Part shown: piece after piece, positions 33,059-42,747 of the stretch | How positions within the stretch are numbered: the stretch's first letter is position 1 | Layout: the number at the start of each line of letters is the position of its first letter | Assembly (NCBI RefSeq): GCF_050485565.1 | Contig: NZ_JBJHBQ010000006.1 | Span: forward strand, 152,294-216,293 | Reading direction: 5' to 3' | Source: Glycocaulis sp050485565 | Lineage (GTDB): Bacteria; Pseudomonadota; Alphaproteobacteria; Caulobacterales; Maricaulaceae | DNA: 64,000 nt | Notes under the pieces: model-generated | What the model saw: the letters and a program-made list of their open reading frames with translations, nothing else | What the model was told of the DNA's origin: nothing | Database searches by the model: none | Program-made: the position numbers and the translations under genes

Positions 33059-35811
33059 TGTTCAGCCTCGGGCCGATAGGTTTTGCAGCACCTCTCGCGC
33101 TGATCGCGCTTATTGCCCTGCCGCTTTTATGGCTGCTTCTGCGCGCGACACCGCCTGCTCCGCGCCACGTGGTCTTCGCGCCCTTGCGCCTGTTGCAGCG
33201 TCTGGCGCAGACGCCCCAGACACCACAGAGCGCGCCCTGGTGGCTCATTCTGTTCCGCCTCATGGCCGCCACCATCATCATTCTGGCGCTGGCCCAGCCG
33301 GTCTGGCGCCCTGCCGACACGCGCAGTGTTGATGCCCCGCTGCTTCTGGTCATCGATAATGGCTGGCAGAGCGCTGCCAACTGGCCGCGCACGCTGGCGC
33401 AGGCACGCGCCTATGCACAGGCCGCCGCGGCAGACGGGCGACAGGCGGCCATCCTTCTGACCGCCAGCGCAGAACCACCCGAATTTACCGCCGCCAGCAC
33501 GATCCAGTCCCGGCTGGAGGCTGCAAGCCCGCAAGGCTGGGCGCCTGACCGCGCGGCGGCGCGTGACGCGCTTCTGGCCGCACTGGAGAACGGCGGCGCG
33601 CCTTCACGCTTCGAGACACGCTGGCTTGGCGACGGCATTGCCAGCGAGGGAGACGCGGCTCTCGCCCGCGCCCTTTCCGAACGCGGACGCCTGACACTCA
33701 GCCTGCCGGGCGCGCAGGATGAGATTGTGGCGCTGGTCAGCGTCAATGCGGCAGCAGACGGGTTTGAAGCACGCCTGTTAAGGTCTGGCAGCGGCGCAAC
33801 ACGCCAGATTGACGTCAGCGCCATCGGCCAGGACGGGCAGGTCATTGCCCGCGCGCAAGCCCGCTTCGATGACGCAGTCAGCACCGCCTCCGCATCGGCG
33901 CGCCTGCCGCTGGATTTGCGCAACCGGGTGCGCTCTGTCCGGTTGGAAGGGGTAAGCTCGGCAGGCGCAATCCATCTGCTCGACGATAGCTGGCAGCGCC
34001 CGCGTATCGCCCTGATCGAACCGGAAGGCGGCGATAACCGTCAGCCGCTATTGTCCGATCTGCACTATGCCAGCCAGGCCCTTGCTCCCCATGCCGAGCT
34101 GGTGCGCGGGCCGCTGGAGCAGGTGCTCGAAGACGAACCCTCCGGCCTTGTCATGGTCGATCCGGCCCGCAGTGAAGACCCGGCTCTGGCCGAATTTGTG
34201 GAAGGCGGCGGCGTGCTGATCCGCTTTGCCGGTCCGCGTCTGGCCGCGCGTAGCGATGATCTGCTGCCCGTCCAGCTTCGCGCTGGCGGGCGTCTGCTGG
34301 GCGGAGCGCTGAACTGGGAAGAACCGCAACGCATCGCCCCCTTCCCCGATGACAGCCCGTTCGCGGGCCTCTCCGTCAGCGAGGATGCGAGCGTGCGCAG
34401 TCAGGTACTGGCCCAGCCCGAAGCCGATCTGGACCGCCGCGTCTGGGCGCGTCTGGAAGACGGCACCCCGCTTGTTACGGCTGACAGGCGCGGAGAGGGC
34501 TGGATCGTCCTGTTTCACGTCACCGCCGGGCCGGACTGGTCTGACCTGCCGCTGACCGGCACCTTCCCGGCCATGCTGCGCCGGGTAATCGCGCTGGCCG
34601 AAGGGGCTGGCGCGGGCGGGGCGGGCAGTGATGGCAGCTGGCAGATTGAACGCGCACTGGACGGGTTTGGACGCCTTGGCGCCCCCACCGGCCAGCCGCG
34701 CGCCATTCCCGCCGGCGATTTCGGATCAACCGCCCCATCGCCGGACACGCCGCCGGGCATATGGCAGCTCGGCGCAGCCAGTGCGGCGCTCAACGCCACC
34801 GGCCCGGACACACGCCTTGATCCGATTGCGCGCAACCTGCCCGGCGCGCTCTATGAAATCCGCGACGGGCTGCGCGAACAGCGCCTTGCCGGCCCGCTCC
34901 TCGCCTTCGCCCTCTTAATGCTGCTGGCCGATATCATCATCGCGCTGGCCTTTGCCGGACGCCTGCCAGCGATACGCGCATCGCGGACCATGGCAGGGCT
35001 TGGCGTCATGCTGGCAATATCGCTTGCCTCTCCGCCAGCGCTTGAAGCGCAGGACACCCAGGCGGACACCGTCGAGGCGCTCGACCGCGCGCTGGTTGTA
35101 CGCTTTGGCTATATCCGCACAGGTAACGCGGAAACAGACCGGATCAGCGAGGCGGGGCTGGCCGCGCTGTCATCGGAAGTGACCCGTCGCAGCTCCATCG
35201 AGCCGGAAGCCCCGCGCGGCATCGACCCCGACGAGGACGAGCTGATCTTCTTCCCGCTGATCTACTGGCCCGTCAGCGCCGATGCCCGCCCGGTCTCCGA
35301 GGCGGCAGCGGCCAGCATCAACACCTATCTGCGCTCCGGCGGAATGATCATTTTCGATACGCGTGATGGCGGCGCGGGCACGCGCGGCGGCGCGCATCCC
35401 GGTCTTGAACAGGTCATGCAGGGGCTGGAAATCCCGTCACTGGAACGCGCCGGCGAAGACCATGTGCTGGGCCGCACCTTCTACCTCCTGCGCGATCTGC
35501 CCGGACGCCTGGCGGGCGGTGATGTCTGGGTGGAGTCCAATCCCGATGGTACGGCGCGCGACGGGGTATCGGGCATCATCATCGGATCAGCCGACTGGGC
35601 CGGGGCCTGGGCGCGTGGCGAGAACGGCATACCGCTTCTGCCCGTAGAGGGCGGCGAGCGTCAGCGCGAGATGGCCTACCGGGTTGGCGTGAACATCGCC
35701 ATGTACGCGCTCACCGGCAATTACAAGACCGATCAGGTGCATGTGCCCGCCATTCTTGAGCGCCTCGGACAGGGAGGCCGGCGCAGTGCGCCCCGGCCGC
35801 TGGAACCATGA
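33058..35811 (+). CDS. BatA-type/DUF4159 large membrane protein
   Basis: This 917-residue protein starts with a BatA/aerotolerance-type N-terminus: helix 1 IGFAAPLALIALIALPLLWLL and helix 2 ILFRLMAATIIILALAQPVW. A long extracytoplasmic part follows, then two helices near 620-665. The C-terminal DUF4159 domain (from about 678) has VVRFGYIRTGNAETD, DELIFFPLIYWPVS and MIIFDTRDGG. Such proteins are found in the alphaproteobacterial MoxR-DUF58 cluster; their function is unknown, although related Bat proteins affect envelope stress. The stop overlaps the next ATG (ATGA). Confidence 0.9.
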   Translation: MFSLGPIGFAAPLALIALIALPLLWLLLRATPPAPRHVVFAPLRLLQRLAQTPQTPQSAPWWLILFRLMAATIIILALAQPVWRPADTRSVDAPLLLVIDNGWQSAANWPRTLAQARAYAQAAAADGRQAAILLTASAEPPEFTAASTIQSRLEAASPQGWAPDRAAARDALLAALENGGAPSRFETRWLGDGIASEGDAALARALSERGRLTLSLPGAQDEIVALVSVNAAADGFEARLLRSGSGATRQIDVSAIGQDGQVIARAQARFDDAVSTASASARLPLDLRNRVRSVRLEGVSSAGAIHLLDDSWQRPRIALIEPEGGDNRQPLLSDLHYASQALAPHAELVRGPLEQVLEDEPSGLVMVDPARSEDPALAEFVEGGGVLIRFAGPRLAARSDDLLPVQLRAGGRLLGGALNWEEPQRIAPFPDDSPFAGLSVSEDASVRSQVLAQPEADLDRRVWARLEDGTPLVTADRRGEGWIVLFHVTAGPDWSDLPLTGTFPAMLRRVIALAEGAGAGGAGSDGSWQIERALDGFGRLGAPTGQPRAIPAGDFGSTAPSPDTPPGIWQLGAASAALNATGPDTRLDPIARNLPGALYEIRDGLREQRLAGPLLAFALLMLLADIIIALAFAGRLPAIRASRTMAGLGVMLAISLASPPALEAQDTQADTVEALDRALVVRFGYIRTGNAETDRISEAGLAALSSEVTRRSSIEPEAPRGIDPDEDELIFFPLIYWPVSADARPVSEAAAASINTYLRSGGMIIFDTRDGGAGTRGGAHPGLEQVMQGLEIPSLERAGEDHVLGRTFYLLRDLPGRLAGGDVWVESNPDGTARDGVSGIIIGSADWAGAWARGENGIPLLPVEGGERQREMAYRVGVNIAMYALTGNYKTDQVHVPAILERLGQGGRRSAPRPLEP

Positions 35812-37862
35812 GCGCATCCAGCCTCGTCCTCGCCCCGCTGGTATCGCAATGGATACTCGCCGCCCTGTGCATCGCGCTGCTGGCGGCCTCTGCCTTTGCC
35901 GCCTGGCGGGGCCTTAAAGGATGGGTCTGGCGGGTGCTGGCCGGGCTCGCCGTTCTGGCTGCGCTGGCCAATCCGGCGCTGGTGCGCGAAATCCGCGATC
36001 CTTTGAGCGATATTCTCCTTGTGGTGCGCGATAATTCGGCCTCGATGGAGATCGGCAACCGCGCGGCCAGTGCCGCCAATGCCAACGCAGCCCTGCAGCG
36101 CTTTGCCGACGCCGATGACAGCCTGGACATTGTCGAGGTGGAAGGCGGGGCGACGCCCGATGGCACGCGCCTGATCGATACGCTTCGTAGCGGGCTGGGC
36201 GATATTCCAAGAAACCGGCTGGCGGGCATTGTCATGCTGTCGGAGGGGCAGGTCCATGACGTGCCCTCCGATCCCGCCTCGCTGGGCCTTGATGCTCCGC
36301 TGCACCATTTCGCCATCGGCGATCCGCGCGCCACGGACCGGCGCCTGATCGTGGAGGAGGCCCCGCGCTTTGGCATTGTCGGCGAGCCGGTGCGTTTCCG
36401 CCTGCGCGTGGAGGATGAGGGCGCACCGGCAGGAACCGCGATGCTGACCCTTCGCCTTGATGGCGGTGATCCGATCCGGGCGCGCGCCACGATTGGGGAG
36501 ACGGTCAATGTCGAGGCGATAGTACAAAATCGCGGCGCGAACGTGATCGAGATCGAGGTGGAGCCCGGCCCGAACGAACTCTCGCTCATCAATAACCGCG
36601 CTGCCGTCAGCGTTACCGGCGTGCGTGACCGGCTGCGCGTGCTGCTCGTGACAGGCGAGCCGCATAATGGCGCGCGGGCCTGGCGCAACCTGCTGAAATC
36701 CGACCCGTCAGTGGACCTTGTGCACTTCACCATTTTGCGCCCGCTTGACCGGGGCGATGGCGCACGCCCCGATGAGCTGGCGCTGATCGCCTTCCCGGTG
36801 TTCGAGCTGTTCGAGCTGCGTCTGCACGAGTTTGATCTGGTCATTTTCGACCGCTACCGGCGGCGCGGCATACTGCCCGCCAATTATTTCCAGAACATCG
36901 CGCGCTATGTCGATCAGGGCGGCGCGCTGCTGATCACGGCGGGGCCGGACTATGCCGGGCCGGATTCCATCGCCCGCTCCCTGCTGGCAAGCGTGCTGCC
37001 CGCCCGTCCTACGGGAGCCGTACGCGAAGGCGCTTTCCGTCCGCGCATCTCCACAGCGGGCGAGCGCCATCCGGTGACCGCGCCTCTGGCCGGTCAGGAA
37101 GGCGAATGGGGTCACTGGTACCGCTATGTGGGCGGGCAGGCTCTGGCCGGTGAAACCCTGCTGGACACACCGTCAGGAGACCCGCTTCTGGTGCTCTCAA
37201 GGCAGGGCGAGGGACGCGCGGCGATCCTGCTCTCCGACCAGTCCTGGCTGTGGGCGCGCGGGCATGATGGCGGTGGGCCCCATGACGAGCTGTTCCGCCG
37301 CGTCGCGCACTGGCTGATGAACGAGCCGGAGCTGGACGAGGAGCGGCTGACCGCCACCCTCTCAGATGGCGTGCTGACCGCCACCCGCACCACGCTGGCA
37401 GGCAGCGCGTCAGACCTTTCCATCACCTGGCCATCGGGGCGCGAGGAGAGCGTGGCGATGGAAGAGGCAGGCCCCGGACGCTTCACCGCCAGCACGGAGA
37501 CGGGCAATGAAGCGGGGCTGATACGCCTGCGCTCCGGCGATGCGACAACCGTCATCTCCGCCGGCCCGCTGAACCCGCGCGAATATCTCGATCTGCGCGT
37601 CACGCGCGAGGCGCTGGCCCCGCTGGTGCGGGCGACACGCGGTGGCAGCTTCATGCTGGGCGGCGGTGAAGACCCGCAAATGCCATCCCTGCGGCGCACC
37701 CGCCCCGATGGCCTGCAGGCCGGACCCGGCTGGGCCGGGCTGCAGCGCAACGGGGCCTATACGGTGGCGGAGTCGCAGCGCACGCCGCTGGCACCGGGCC
37801 TGCTGCTGGCCGCGCTCATTCTGGCCCTGCTGGGCGCAGGCTGGTGGCGCGAGGGCAAGTAG
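35808..37862 (+). CDS. Membrane protein with glutamine-amidotransferase-like fold, MoxR cluster
   Basis: This 684-residue protein has two N-terminal helices (LAALCIALLAASAFAAW and VWRVLAGLAVLAALANPALV). A VWA-like region follows, with DILLVVRDNSASMEI in place of the usual DxSxS metal motif. A central class I glutamine-amidotransferase-like domain has FDLVIFDRYRRRGILP and DQGGALLITAGPDYAG. The C-terminal helix is LLLAALILALLGAGWW. The catalytic Cys of true amidotransferases is not visible, so the domain is probably structural. It is the last gene of the MoxR-DUF58-DUF4159 operon and is probably part of the same inner-membrane assembly. Confidence 0.87.
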   Translation: MSASSLVLAPLVSQWILAALCIALLAASAFAAWRGLKGWVWRVLAGLAVLAALANPALVREIRDPLSDILLVVRDNSASMEIGNRAASAANANAALQRFADADDSLDIVEVEGGATPDGTRLIDTLRSGLGDIPRNRLAGIVMLSEGQVHDVPSDPASLGLDAPLHHFAIGDPRATDRRLIVEEAPRFGIVGEPVRFRLRVEDEGAPAGTAMLTLRLDGGDPIRARATIGETVNVEAIVQNRGANVIEIEVEPGPNELSLINNRAAVSVTGVRDRLRVLLVTGEPHNGARAWRNLLKSDPSVDLVHFTILRPLDRGDGARPDELALIAFPVFELFELRLHEFDLVIFDRYRRRGILPANYFQNIARYVDQGGALLITAGPDYAGPDSIARSLLASVLPARPTGAVREGAFRPRISTAGERHPVTAPLAGQEGEWGHWYRYVGGQALAGETLLDTPSGDPLLVLSRQGEGRAAILLSDQSWLWARGHDGGGPHDELFRRVAHWLMNEPELDEERLTATLSDGVLTATRTTLAGSASDLSITWPSGREESVAMEEAGPGRFTASTETGNEAGLIRLRSGDATTVISAGPLNPREYLDLRVTREALAPLVRATRGGSFMLGGGEDPQMPSLRRTRPDGLQAGPGWAGLQRNGAYTVAESQRTPLAPGLLLAALILALLGAGWWREGK

Positions 37863-37912
37863 GCCGCCCGCGCGGGCTTGCCCCCGTCCGAACCCCCGCC
37901 TAACGTCCTGAT

Positions 37913-39253
37913 ATGGCTGCAACTGAACCCGCTCCTTTCTCCACTGAATGGACGACTGCCCTGATCGAGCGGGCGCAGGGCGTGCTGGTAGAGGCGCGCG
38001 ACGCCTTCCTCACACCCGAAATCGGCCTGCAGGCAGCCGCCATACTCGCCGTGTTCGCGGTCAGCTGGATCGCGCGCGCGCCGGTGCGCACCATGATCGA
38101 GCGCGCCTTCGGCTGGCAGTTCATGGCGCGGGTCAATTCCGGCGTGCGCGAGCTGATCGTCTCGTTTATCCTGCCCGTCATTGCCTTCCTCATTCTGACC
38201 CTTGCCCGGATCGGGTTCGATCAGGCCGGGCTTGGCAGTTTCGCCATCAACATGGCGGCCAGCCTGACCGGCGCATGGGTGCTGATCCGCATTCTGACTG
38301 CCTTCATTGCCGAGCCGTTCTGGTCGCGCACCGCGGCAACCCTGATCTGGATTGTTGCAGCGCTGAACATTGTCGGGCTTCTGGGCCCGCTGATGGCCTT
38401 GCTCGCCTCGGTGGGCTTTGATGCCGGCGACAGCCGTATCTCGCTCCTGACCGTCGTACGCGCCGCGATATTGCTCGCCGTCCTCTACTGGGTCGCCAGC
38501 CGCCTGTCGAAACTGCTGGCCGCGCGGGTGGAGCAGGTGCCAACCCTCACCCCGTCCGCGCGCCTGCTCATCACCAAGAGCGTGCAGATTGCGCTGCTGG
38601 TCGTGGTGGTCGCCGCAGCCCTGTCGATTGCGGGCGTCGACCTCTCGGCGCTGGCCATCTTCTCCGGCGCGGTGGGCCTGGGCATCGGGTTCGGCCTGCA
38701 GAAGATTTTCTCCAATCTCATTTCGGGGCTGATCCTCCTGATGGACCGCTCGGTGAAGCCCGGCGATGTCATCACGCTGGAAGAGACCTACGGCCGGGTG
38801 AACGCGCTCGGCATGCGCTTTGCCAGCGTGGTCACGCGCGACGGGCTGGAACACCTGATCCCGAATGAGGAATTCATCACCACCAAGGTGATCAACTGGT
38901 CGTTCTCCGATGAAGCGGTGCGCGTCAAGCGGCCGGTGGGCGTCGCTTACGGCACCGATGTGCCTCATGCCATGCAGGTGATCGTGGATGCCGCCAACTC
39001 GGTCGAGCGTGTGCTGAACAAGCCGGAGACACGCTGCCTGCTGCGCGGGTTCGGCGATAACTCGATTGATCTGGAAGTACGCTTCTGGATCGCGGACCCG
39101 CAGCAGGGCGTCAACAATGTCTCGTCCGAAGTGCTGCTGGCCATCTGGAAGGCGTTCCAGGCCGAAGGCATCCAGTTCCCCTTCCCGCAGCGCGATGTGC
39201 ACATCGACACCCGCGAGGCTCTGCGGGTGCGGGTGGAGAAGGGGGACGGGTAA
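37913..39253 (+). CDS. MscS-family mechanosensitive channel
   Basis: This 446-residue channel has several N-terminal helices before the MscS core. The pore helix and the start of the beta domain are clear: LAIFSGAVGLGIGFGLQKIFSNL followed by ISGLILLMDRSVKPGDVITL. The C-terminal cytoplasmic vestibule ends with FPQRDVHIDTREALRVR. Such channels release solutes on hypo-osmotic shock. The extra N-terminal helices make it longer than E. coli MscS, as in the larger MscS-like subfamilies. It lies 50 bases after the MoxR cluster, possibly with its own promoter. Confidence 0.94.
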   Translation: MAATEPAPFSTEWTTALIERAQGVLVEARDAFLTPEIGLQAAAILAVFAVSWIARAPVRTMIERAFGWQFMARVNSGVRELIVSFILPVIAFLILTLARIGFDQAGLGSFAINMAASLTGAWVLIRILTAFIAEPFWSRTAATLIWIVAALNIVGLLGPLMALLASVGFDAGDSRISLLTVVRAAILLAVLYWVASRLSKLLAARVEQVPTLTPSARLLITKSVQIALLVVVVAAALSIAGVDLSALAIFSGAVGLGIGFGLQKIFSNLISGLILLMDRSVKPGDVITLEETYGRVNALGMRFASVVTRDGLEHLIPNEEFITTKVINWSFSDEAVRVKRPVGVAYGTDVPHAMQVIVDAANSVERVLNKPETRCLLRGFGDNSIDLEVRFWIADPQQGVNNVSSEVLLAIWKAFQAEGIQFPFPQRDVHIDTREALRVRVEKGDG

Positions 39254-39261
39254 ATTCCCCC

Positions 39262-39831
39262 CTACGGCTCCAGCTCGACATCCCAGTAGAGATAATCCAG
39301 CCAGCTTTCATGCAGGTATTTGGGCGGGAAGCGCCGGCCCTGCCCCTGCAGCTGATGCACGCTTGGCCTTACGGCAGGACGGCGCATGGGCATGCGCGCC
39401 TGTTCAGGCGTGCGCCCGCCCTTCTTCAGATTGCAGGGCGAACAGGCCGCAACGATATTCTCCCATGTGGTGCGCCCGCCGCGTGAGCGCGGGATCACAT
39501 GGTCAAAGGTCAGCAGGTCAAGCTGTTTCGAGCCGCAATACTGGCACTGGAAACCATCGCGCAGGAACACGTTGAACCGCGTGAAAGCGGGCGGGCGGTC
39601 CTGGGTGACGAAATCGCGCAAGGCCACCACAGACGGCGCGCGCATGGCAAAGGAAGGAGAGCGGATGGCGGTCTCATACTCCGAGACCACATCGACCCGC
39701 TCAAGGAACACCGCCTTGATGGCTTCCTGCCACGGCCAGGTCGATAGCGGATAATACGAGAGCGGCTGATAGTCCGCATTCAGGACCAGGCAGCGCAGAT
39801 CTTCCGGCGCAACTTTGGACACGCGCATCAT
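39262..39831 (-). CDS. HNH endonuclease family protein
   Basis: This 189-residue HNH protein has the zinc and metal core CQYCGSKQLDLLTFDHVIPR, followed by RGGRTTWENIVAACSPCNLKKGGRTP. It carries both CxxC pairs and the His-Asn-His triad. The N-terminus VLNADYQPLSYYPLSTWPW is typical of a chromosomal HNH family widespread in alphaproteobacteria, cyanobacteria and others, with no known biological role. The first two codons are both ATG. It converges on the MscS gene with eight bases between stops. The 270-base upstream region carries two GANTC sites about 145-160 bases before the start but no other recognisable feature. Confidence 0.92.
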   Translation of the reverse strand: MMRVSKVAPEDLRCLVLNADYQPLSYYPLSTWPWQEAIKAVFLERVDVVSEYETAIRSPSFAMRAPSVVALRDFVTQDRPPAFTRFNVFLRDGFQCQYCGSKQLDLLTFDHVIPRSRGGRTTWENIVAACSPCNLKKGGRTPEQARMPMRRPAVRPSVHQLQGQGRRFPPKYLHESWLDYLYWDVELEP

Positions 39832-40103
39832 ACCGACGCCTCCTGATGAGAGGGCGGCGCAGGGCCTGACAAACGCCCCGCACCGGCATCACCGGCACAT
39901 GTCTGGCGTTCTCCACCCCAAAGCCTATGGCGCTGAAGCGTCCTGAAGACGCACCTCCCTCGCTCAATCCCTGACTCGTCAAACGAATCAGCAAATCCGG
40001 CACGTTGAGCAGACTTTACTCCAACTCGTGCAACAGACCTATGACGCTCGCGCCACAGGTTTGTGCCGGACACTGTACCACCGGTTGGAGGAGACGGGGA
40101 GGC

Positions 40104-40778
40104 TCAGGCCGCAAGCGTGGAGCGATAGCGCCCCGCCAGAGCCGCTTTCAGGAAGCGCGCACCCAGCTCCAGCCCGTCCGGGCCGATGGAGTGGGGCAGG
40201 CCTTGGCTGATATGAAACTCCGCGCCATGCCCGGCGGCGGCAAGCTGCTGCGCCGCCAGCAGCGAGAAGCCGACGGGCAGCACATCATCGCGGTCACCAT
40301 GGATCAGCATGACGGGCGGTTTGGAGACCATCTCGTCTTTCAGAGTCTCACCACCCGCCAGCGCGCCGGAATAGCCCAGTATCCCGCCAATGGCCGATGG
40401 CTGGCGCAGGCCCAGATGGAGCGCGAGCATCGTGCCCTGGCTGAAACCGACCAGCGCGAGGTCTGCGTGGGTGAGATTATGGCGGCGCAGCTCCGAGGCA
40501 ATGAACTGGTCGGCAACCGGCCCGGCCATGCGCACCCCGGCCTCCATCGCCGCCGGATCAAGACGCGAGATCGGGAACCATTGATATCCGCCCGGCGCGC
40601 CCGGCACCGGCTCTGGCGCATTGGGCGCTACCCAGGCCGTGTCGGGAAAGTCAGCCGCCCAGTGCTGGGCAAGCCCTGCCAGATCAGCGCCGTTGGAGCC
40701 ATAGCCATGAAACAGGATGACAAGCTTTTTCGCCTGTCCTGAACGCGCAGGGATACGCGGGCCATCAAGCAGGATCAT
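40104..40778 (-). CDS. Phospholipase/carboxylesterase (alpha/beta hydrolase)
   Basis: This 224-residue enzyme of the phospholipase/carboxylesterase family (YpfH/EstB type) has the oxyanion loop VILFHGYGSNGADL, nucleophile Ser in VGFSQGTMLALH, the Asp-containing HGDRDDVLPV and the catalytic His in QGLPHSIGPDGLE. It is likely a cytoplasmic esterase for short acyl esters. The start MILLDGPRIP is chosen because the extra 19 upstream codons are unsupported and lie in the divergent spacer. The gene is divergent from the glutamyl-Q synthetase gene. Confidence 0.92.
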   Translation of the reverse strand: MILLDGPRIPARSGQAKKLVILFHGYGSNGADLAGLAQHWAADFPDTAWVAPNAPEPVPGAPGGYQWFPISRLDPAAMEAGVRMAGPVADQFIASELRRHNLTHADLALVGFSQGTMLALHLGLRQPSAIGGILGYSGALAGGETLKDEMVSKPPVMLIHGDRDDVLPVGFSLLAAQQLAAAGHGAEFHISQGLPHSIGPDGLELGARFLKAALAGRYRSTLAA

Positions 40779-40889
40779 CGGGGCTGATCTCCAAGCGATA
40801 AGGAGCGGGAAAGGCTGGCGATCATGCGCAGGCAAGCTCCGCTGACAACCCCCTCGCGGAATTTGCGCACATTTGCTTAAGGTGCGCCC

Positions 40890-41801
40890 ATGACCGGCTT
40901 TGTCACCCGCTTTGCCCCTTCACCAACGGGCGGCCTGCACCTGGGCCATGCCTTTGCGGCGCTGTGCGCATCTGATGCCGCAAAGGCCGCTGGCGGAAGG
41001 TTTCTGCTGCGCATCGAGGATATCGACACCGAACGCTGCAAGCCCGAGTTCGAGGCGGCAATTTTTGAAGACCTTGAATGGCTGGGCCTTGAGTGGGAAG
41101 AGCCCGTCCGCCGCCAGAGCGAGCATCTGGACGATTACACGCGCGCGCTCAGTCAGCTTCAGGATAACGGCCTCGTCTATCGCTGCTTCCGGACCCGCAA
41201 GGAGGTGCTGGCCGAAATCGCCAGCGCCCCGCACCTTGCTCCACATGGCCCCGAAGGCCCCGCCTTCACCAGCACCCCTCTGCCGCCCTCGCGGGAAAAG
41301 CGGCTGCTCGAGGACGGACGGCCCTATGCCTGGCGGCTGTCGATGGCTGCCTGCCGGGACCATTTGGGCGGCACCTTTGACGCGTTGAACTGGCGCGAGG
41401 AAAGCCTTGATCCGCCACACACACTTACGCCTGTCCCAGCACGGCCGGACCTGTTTGGCGATGTAGTGATTGCCCGCAAGGATGCAGGCACCAGCTACCA
41501 TCTGGCCGCTGTCCATGACGACGCGCTGCAGGGGATTACCCATATCGTTCGCGGGATTGACCTGCGCCCGGCAGCGGGCCTCCACCGGCTGTTACAGACC
41601 CTGCTCAGCTATCCGGAACCCGCCTATCGCCATCACCCCTTGCTGGCCGGCCCTGACGGCAAACGCTATGCCAAGCGCGACCGGTCCGTGACGCTGCGCC
41701 ATTTACGTGAAAGTGGCCATGAACCGGGCGATATTCGCCGCCTTATCGGTGAGCATGCCGCGCGCGGCGACATGATTGAAAGTCCACCTGCCTATGCCTG
41801 A
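40890..41801 (+). CDS. gluQRS: Glutamyl-Q tRNA(Asp) synthetase
   Basis: GluQ-RS activates glutamate and attaches it to queuosine at position 34 of tRNA(Asp). The 303-residue protein is a GluRS catalytic domain without an anticodon-binding domain. It has RFAPSPTGGLHLGHAF (HIGH motif) and FLLRIEDIDTERCKPEF, and the KMSKS region is replaced by KRYAKRDRSVTLR as in the family. The usual zinc cysteines of GluQ-RS are reduced here to the region YRCFRTRKEVL, so the zinc site seems lost. Its stop overlaps the start of the EamA gene. Confidence 0.95.
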   Translation: MTGFVTRFAPSPTGGLHLGHAFAALCASDAAKAAGGRFLLRIEDIDTERCKPEFEAAIFEDLEWLGLEWEEPVRRQSEHLDDYTRALSQLQDNGLVYRCFRTRKEVLAEIASAPHLAPHGPEGPAFTSTPLPPSREKRLLEDGRPYAWRLSMAACRDHLGGTFDALNWREESLDPPHTLTPVPARPDLFGDVVIARKDAGTSYHLAAVHDDALQGITHIVRGIDLRPAAGLHRLLQTLLSYPEPAYRHHPLLAGPDGKRYAKRDRSVTLRHLRESGHEPGDIRRLIGEHAARGDMIESPPAYA

Positions 41802-42747
41802 TCCCGCCAGCCCGCCCGTCGCGCCTGCCGCCACAGCCGAATCTTCCCGCGCCGCCATTCTGGCGGGAACGCTGGCCGTACTGGCCGGCGCATGCGTGAT
41901 CGGGTTCGCCGCCATCCTCGTCAAGGCATCCGACCTTGGGCCGCAGGCCACCGCCTTCTGGCGCCTCACGCTGGCCCTGCCCGCACTGGCGCTCTGGCTG
42001 GCGCTGCACCGGCATGGCAAAGACACCCCGCCAGTACAGCCCCGCATGCGCCTGATCGCGCTGGCAGGCGTGTTCTTCGCGATGGATCTGGCTTTCTGGC
42101 ATGTCGGCATCAACATCACGACGGCGGCCAATGCCACGCTGCTGGCCAATCTGACGCCCATACTGGTGGCGCTGTTCTCATGGCTGATTTTCCGCGAGAC
42201 GGTCACGCGCGGCTTCATCATGGTCTGCGCGGTCATGCTGACCGGCGCGGCGCTGCTGGCAGGCGGTAATCTGACCATCGATCCGGACAGGCTGACCGGC
42301 GATGTGTTCAGTGTGCTGACCGCATTTTGGTATGCCGCCTATCTGCTGACCGTGCGCAAGGCGCGCGACGGCGCCAGCGCGCCGCGCGTCATGTTTCTCT
42401 CCACCCTCATCGCCGCGCCGATTGCGCTCGCGATAACGCTGGCATTCGGCGAGCCTTTGCTGCCCGAAAGCTGGCAGGGCTGGGTGCCCCTAATCCTGCT
42501 GGGCGTCGTGGTACATGCTGGCGGACAGGGCGCGATCATATTCGGGCTGGGACGCATCCCGGCACCGGTCGCGGCCCTGCTATTGCTGATACAGCCGATT
42601 GTAGCAGCGGCGGCTGGCTGGGTTCTCTTTGACGAGGCCCTTAGCGGGGTCCAGCTCCTGGGCGCGGCCATTATTCTGGCCGGTCTGTACGTCGCCCAGC
42701 TCAAAGGCGCTGCGCGGCATCCTAACGTGCCGCGAGACCCTGAATGA
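41794..42747 (+). CDS. EamA/DMT-family transporter
   Basis: This 317-residue transporter has ten predicted membrane segments in two EamA repeats (first helix AGTLAVLAGACVIGFAAILV, the second repeat beginning around GDVFSVLTAFWYAAYLLTVR). DMT carriers export metabolites or amino acids. The substrate cannot be told here. The ATG chosen lies within the last codons of gluQRS; a TTG 18 bases upstream is the only longer option. Its 3' end overlaps the convergent TetR gene by 26 bases. Confidence 0.9.
   Translation: MPDPASPPVAPAATAESSRAAILAGTLAVLAGACVIGFAAILVKASDLGPQATAFWRLTLALPALALWLALHRHGKDTPPVQPRMRLIALAGVFFAMDLAFWHVGINITTAANATLLANLTPILVALFSWLIFRETVTRGFIMVCAVMLTGAALLAGGNLTIDPDRLTGDVFSVLTAFWYAAYLLTVRKARDGASAPRVMFLSTLIAAPIALAITLAFGEPLLPESWQGWVPLILLGVVVHAGGQGAIIFGLGRIPAPVAALLLLIQPIVAAAAGWVLFDEALSGVQLLGAAIILAGLYVAQLKGAARHPNVPRDPE

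Noticed and set aside
37757..39202. A 481-codon minus-strand frame opposite the MscS gene
   Set aside because: It is composed of His/Gln/Gly-rich low-meaning sequence antisense to a confident channel gene.
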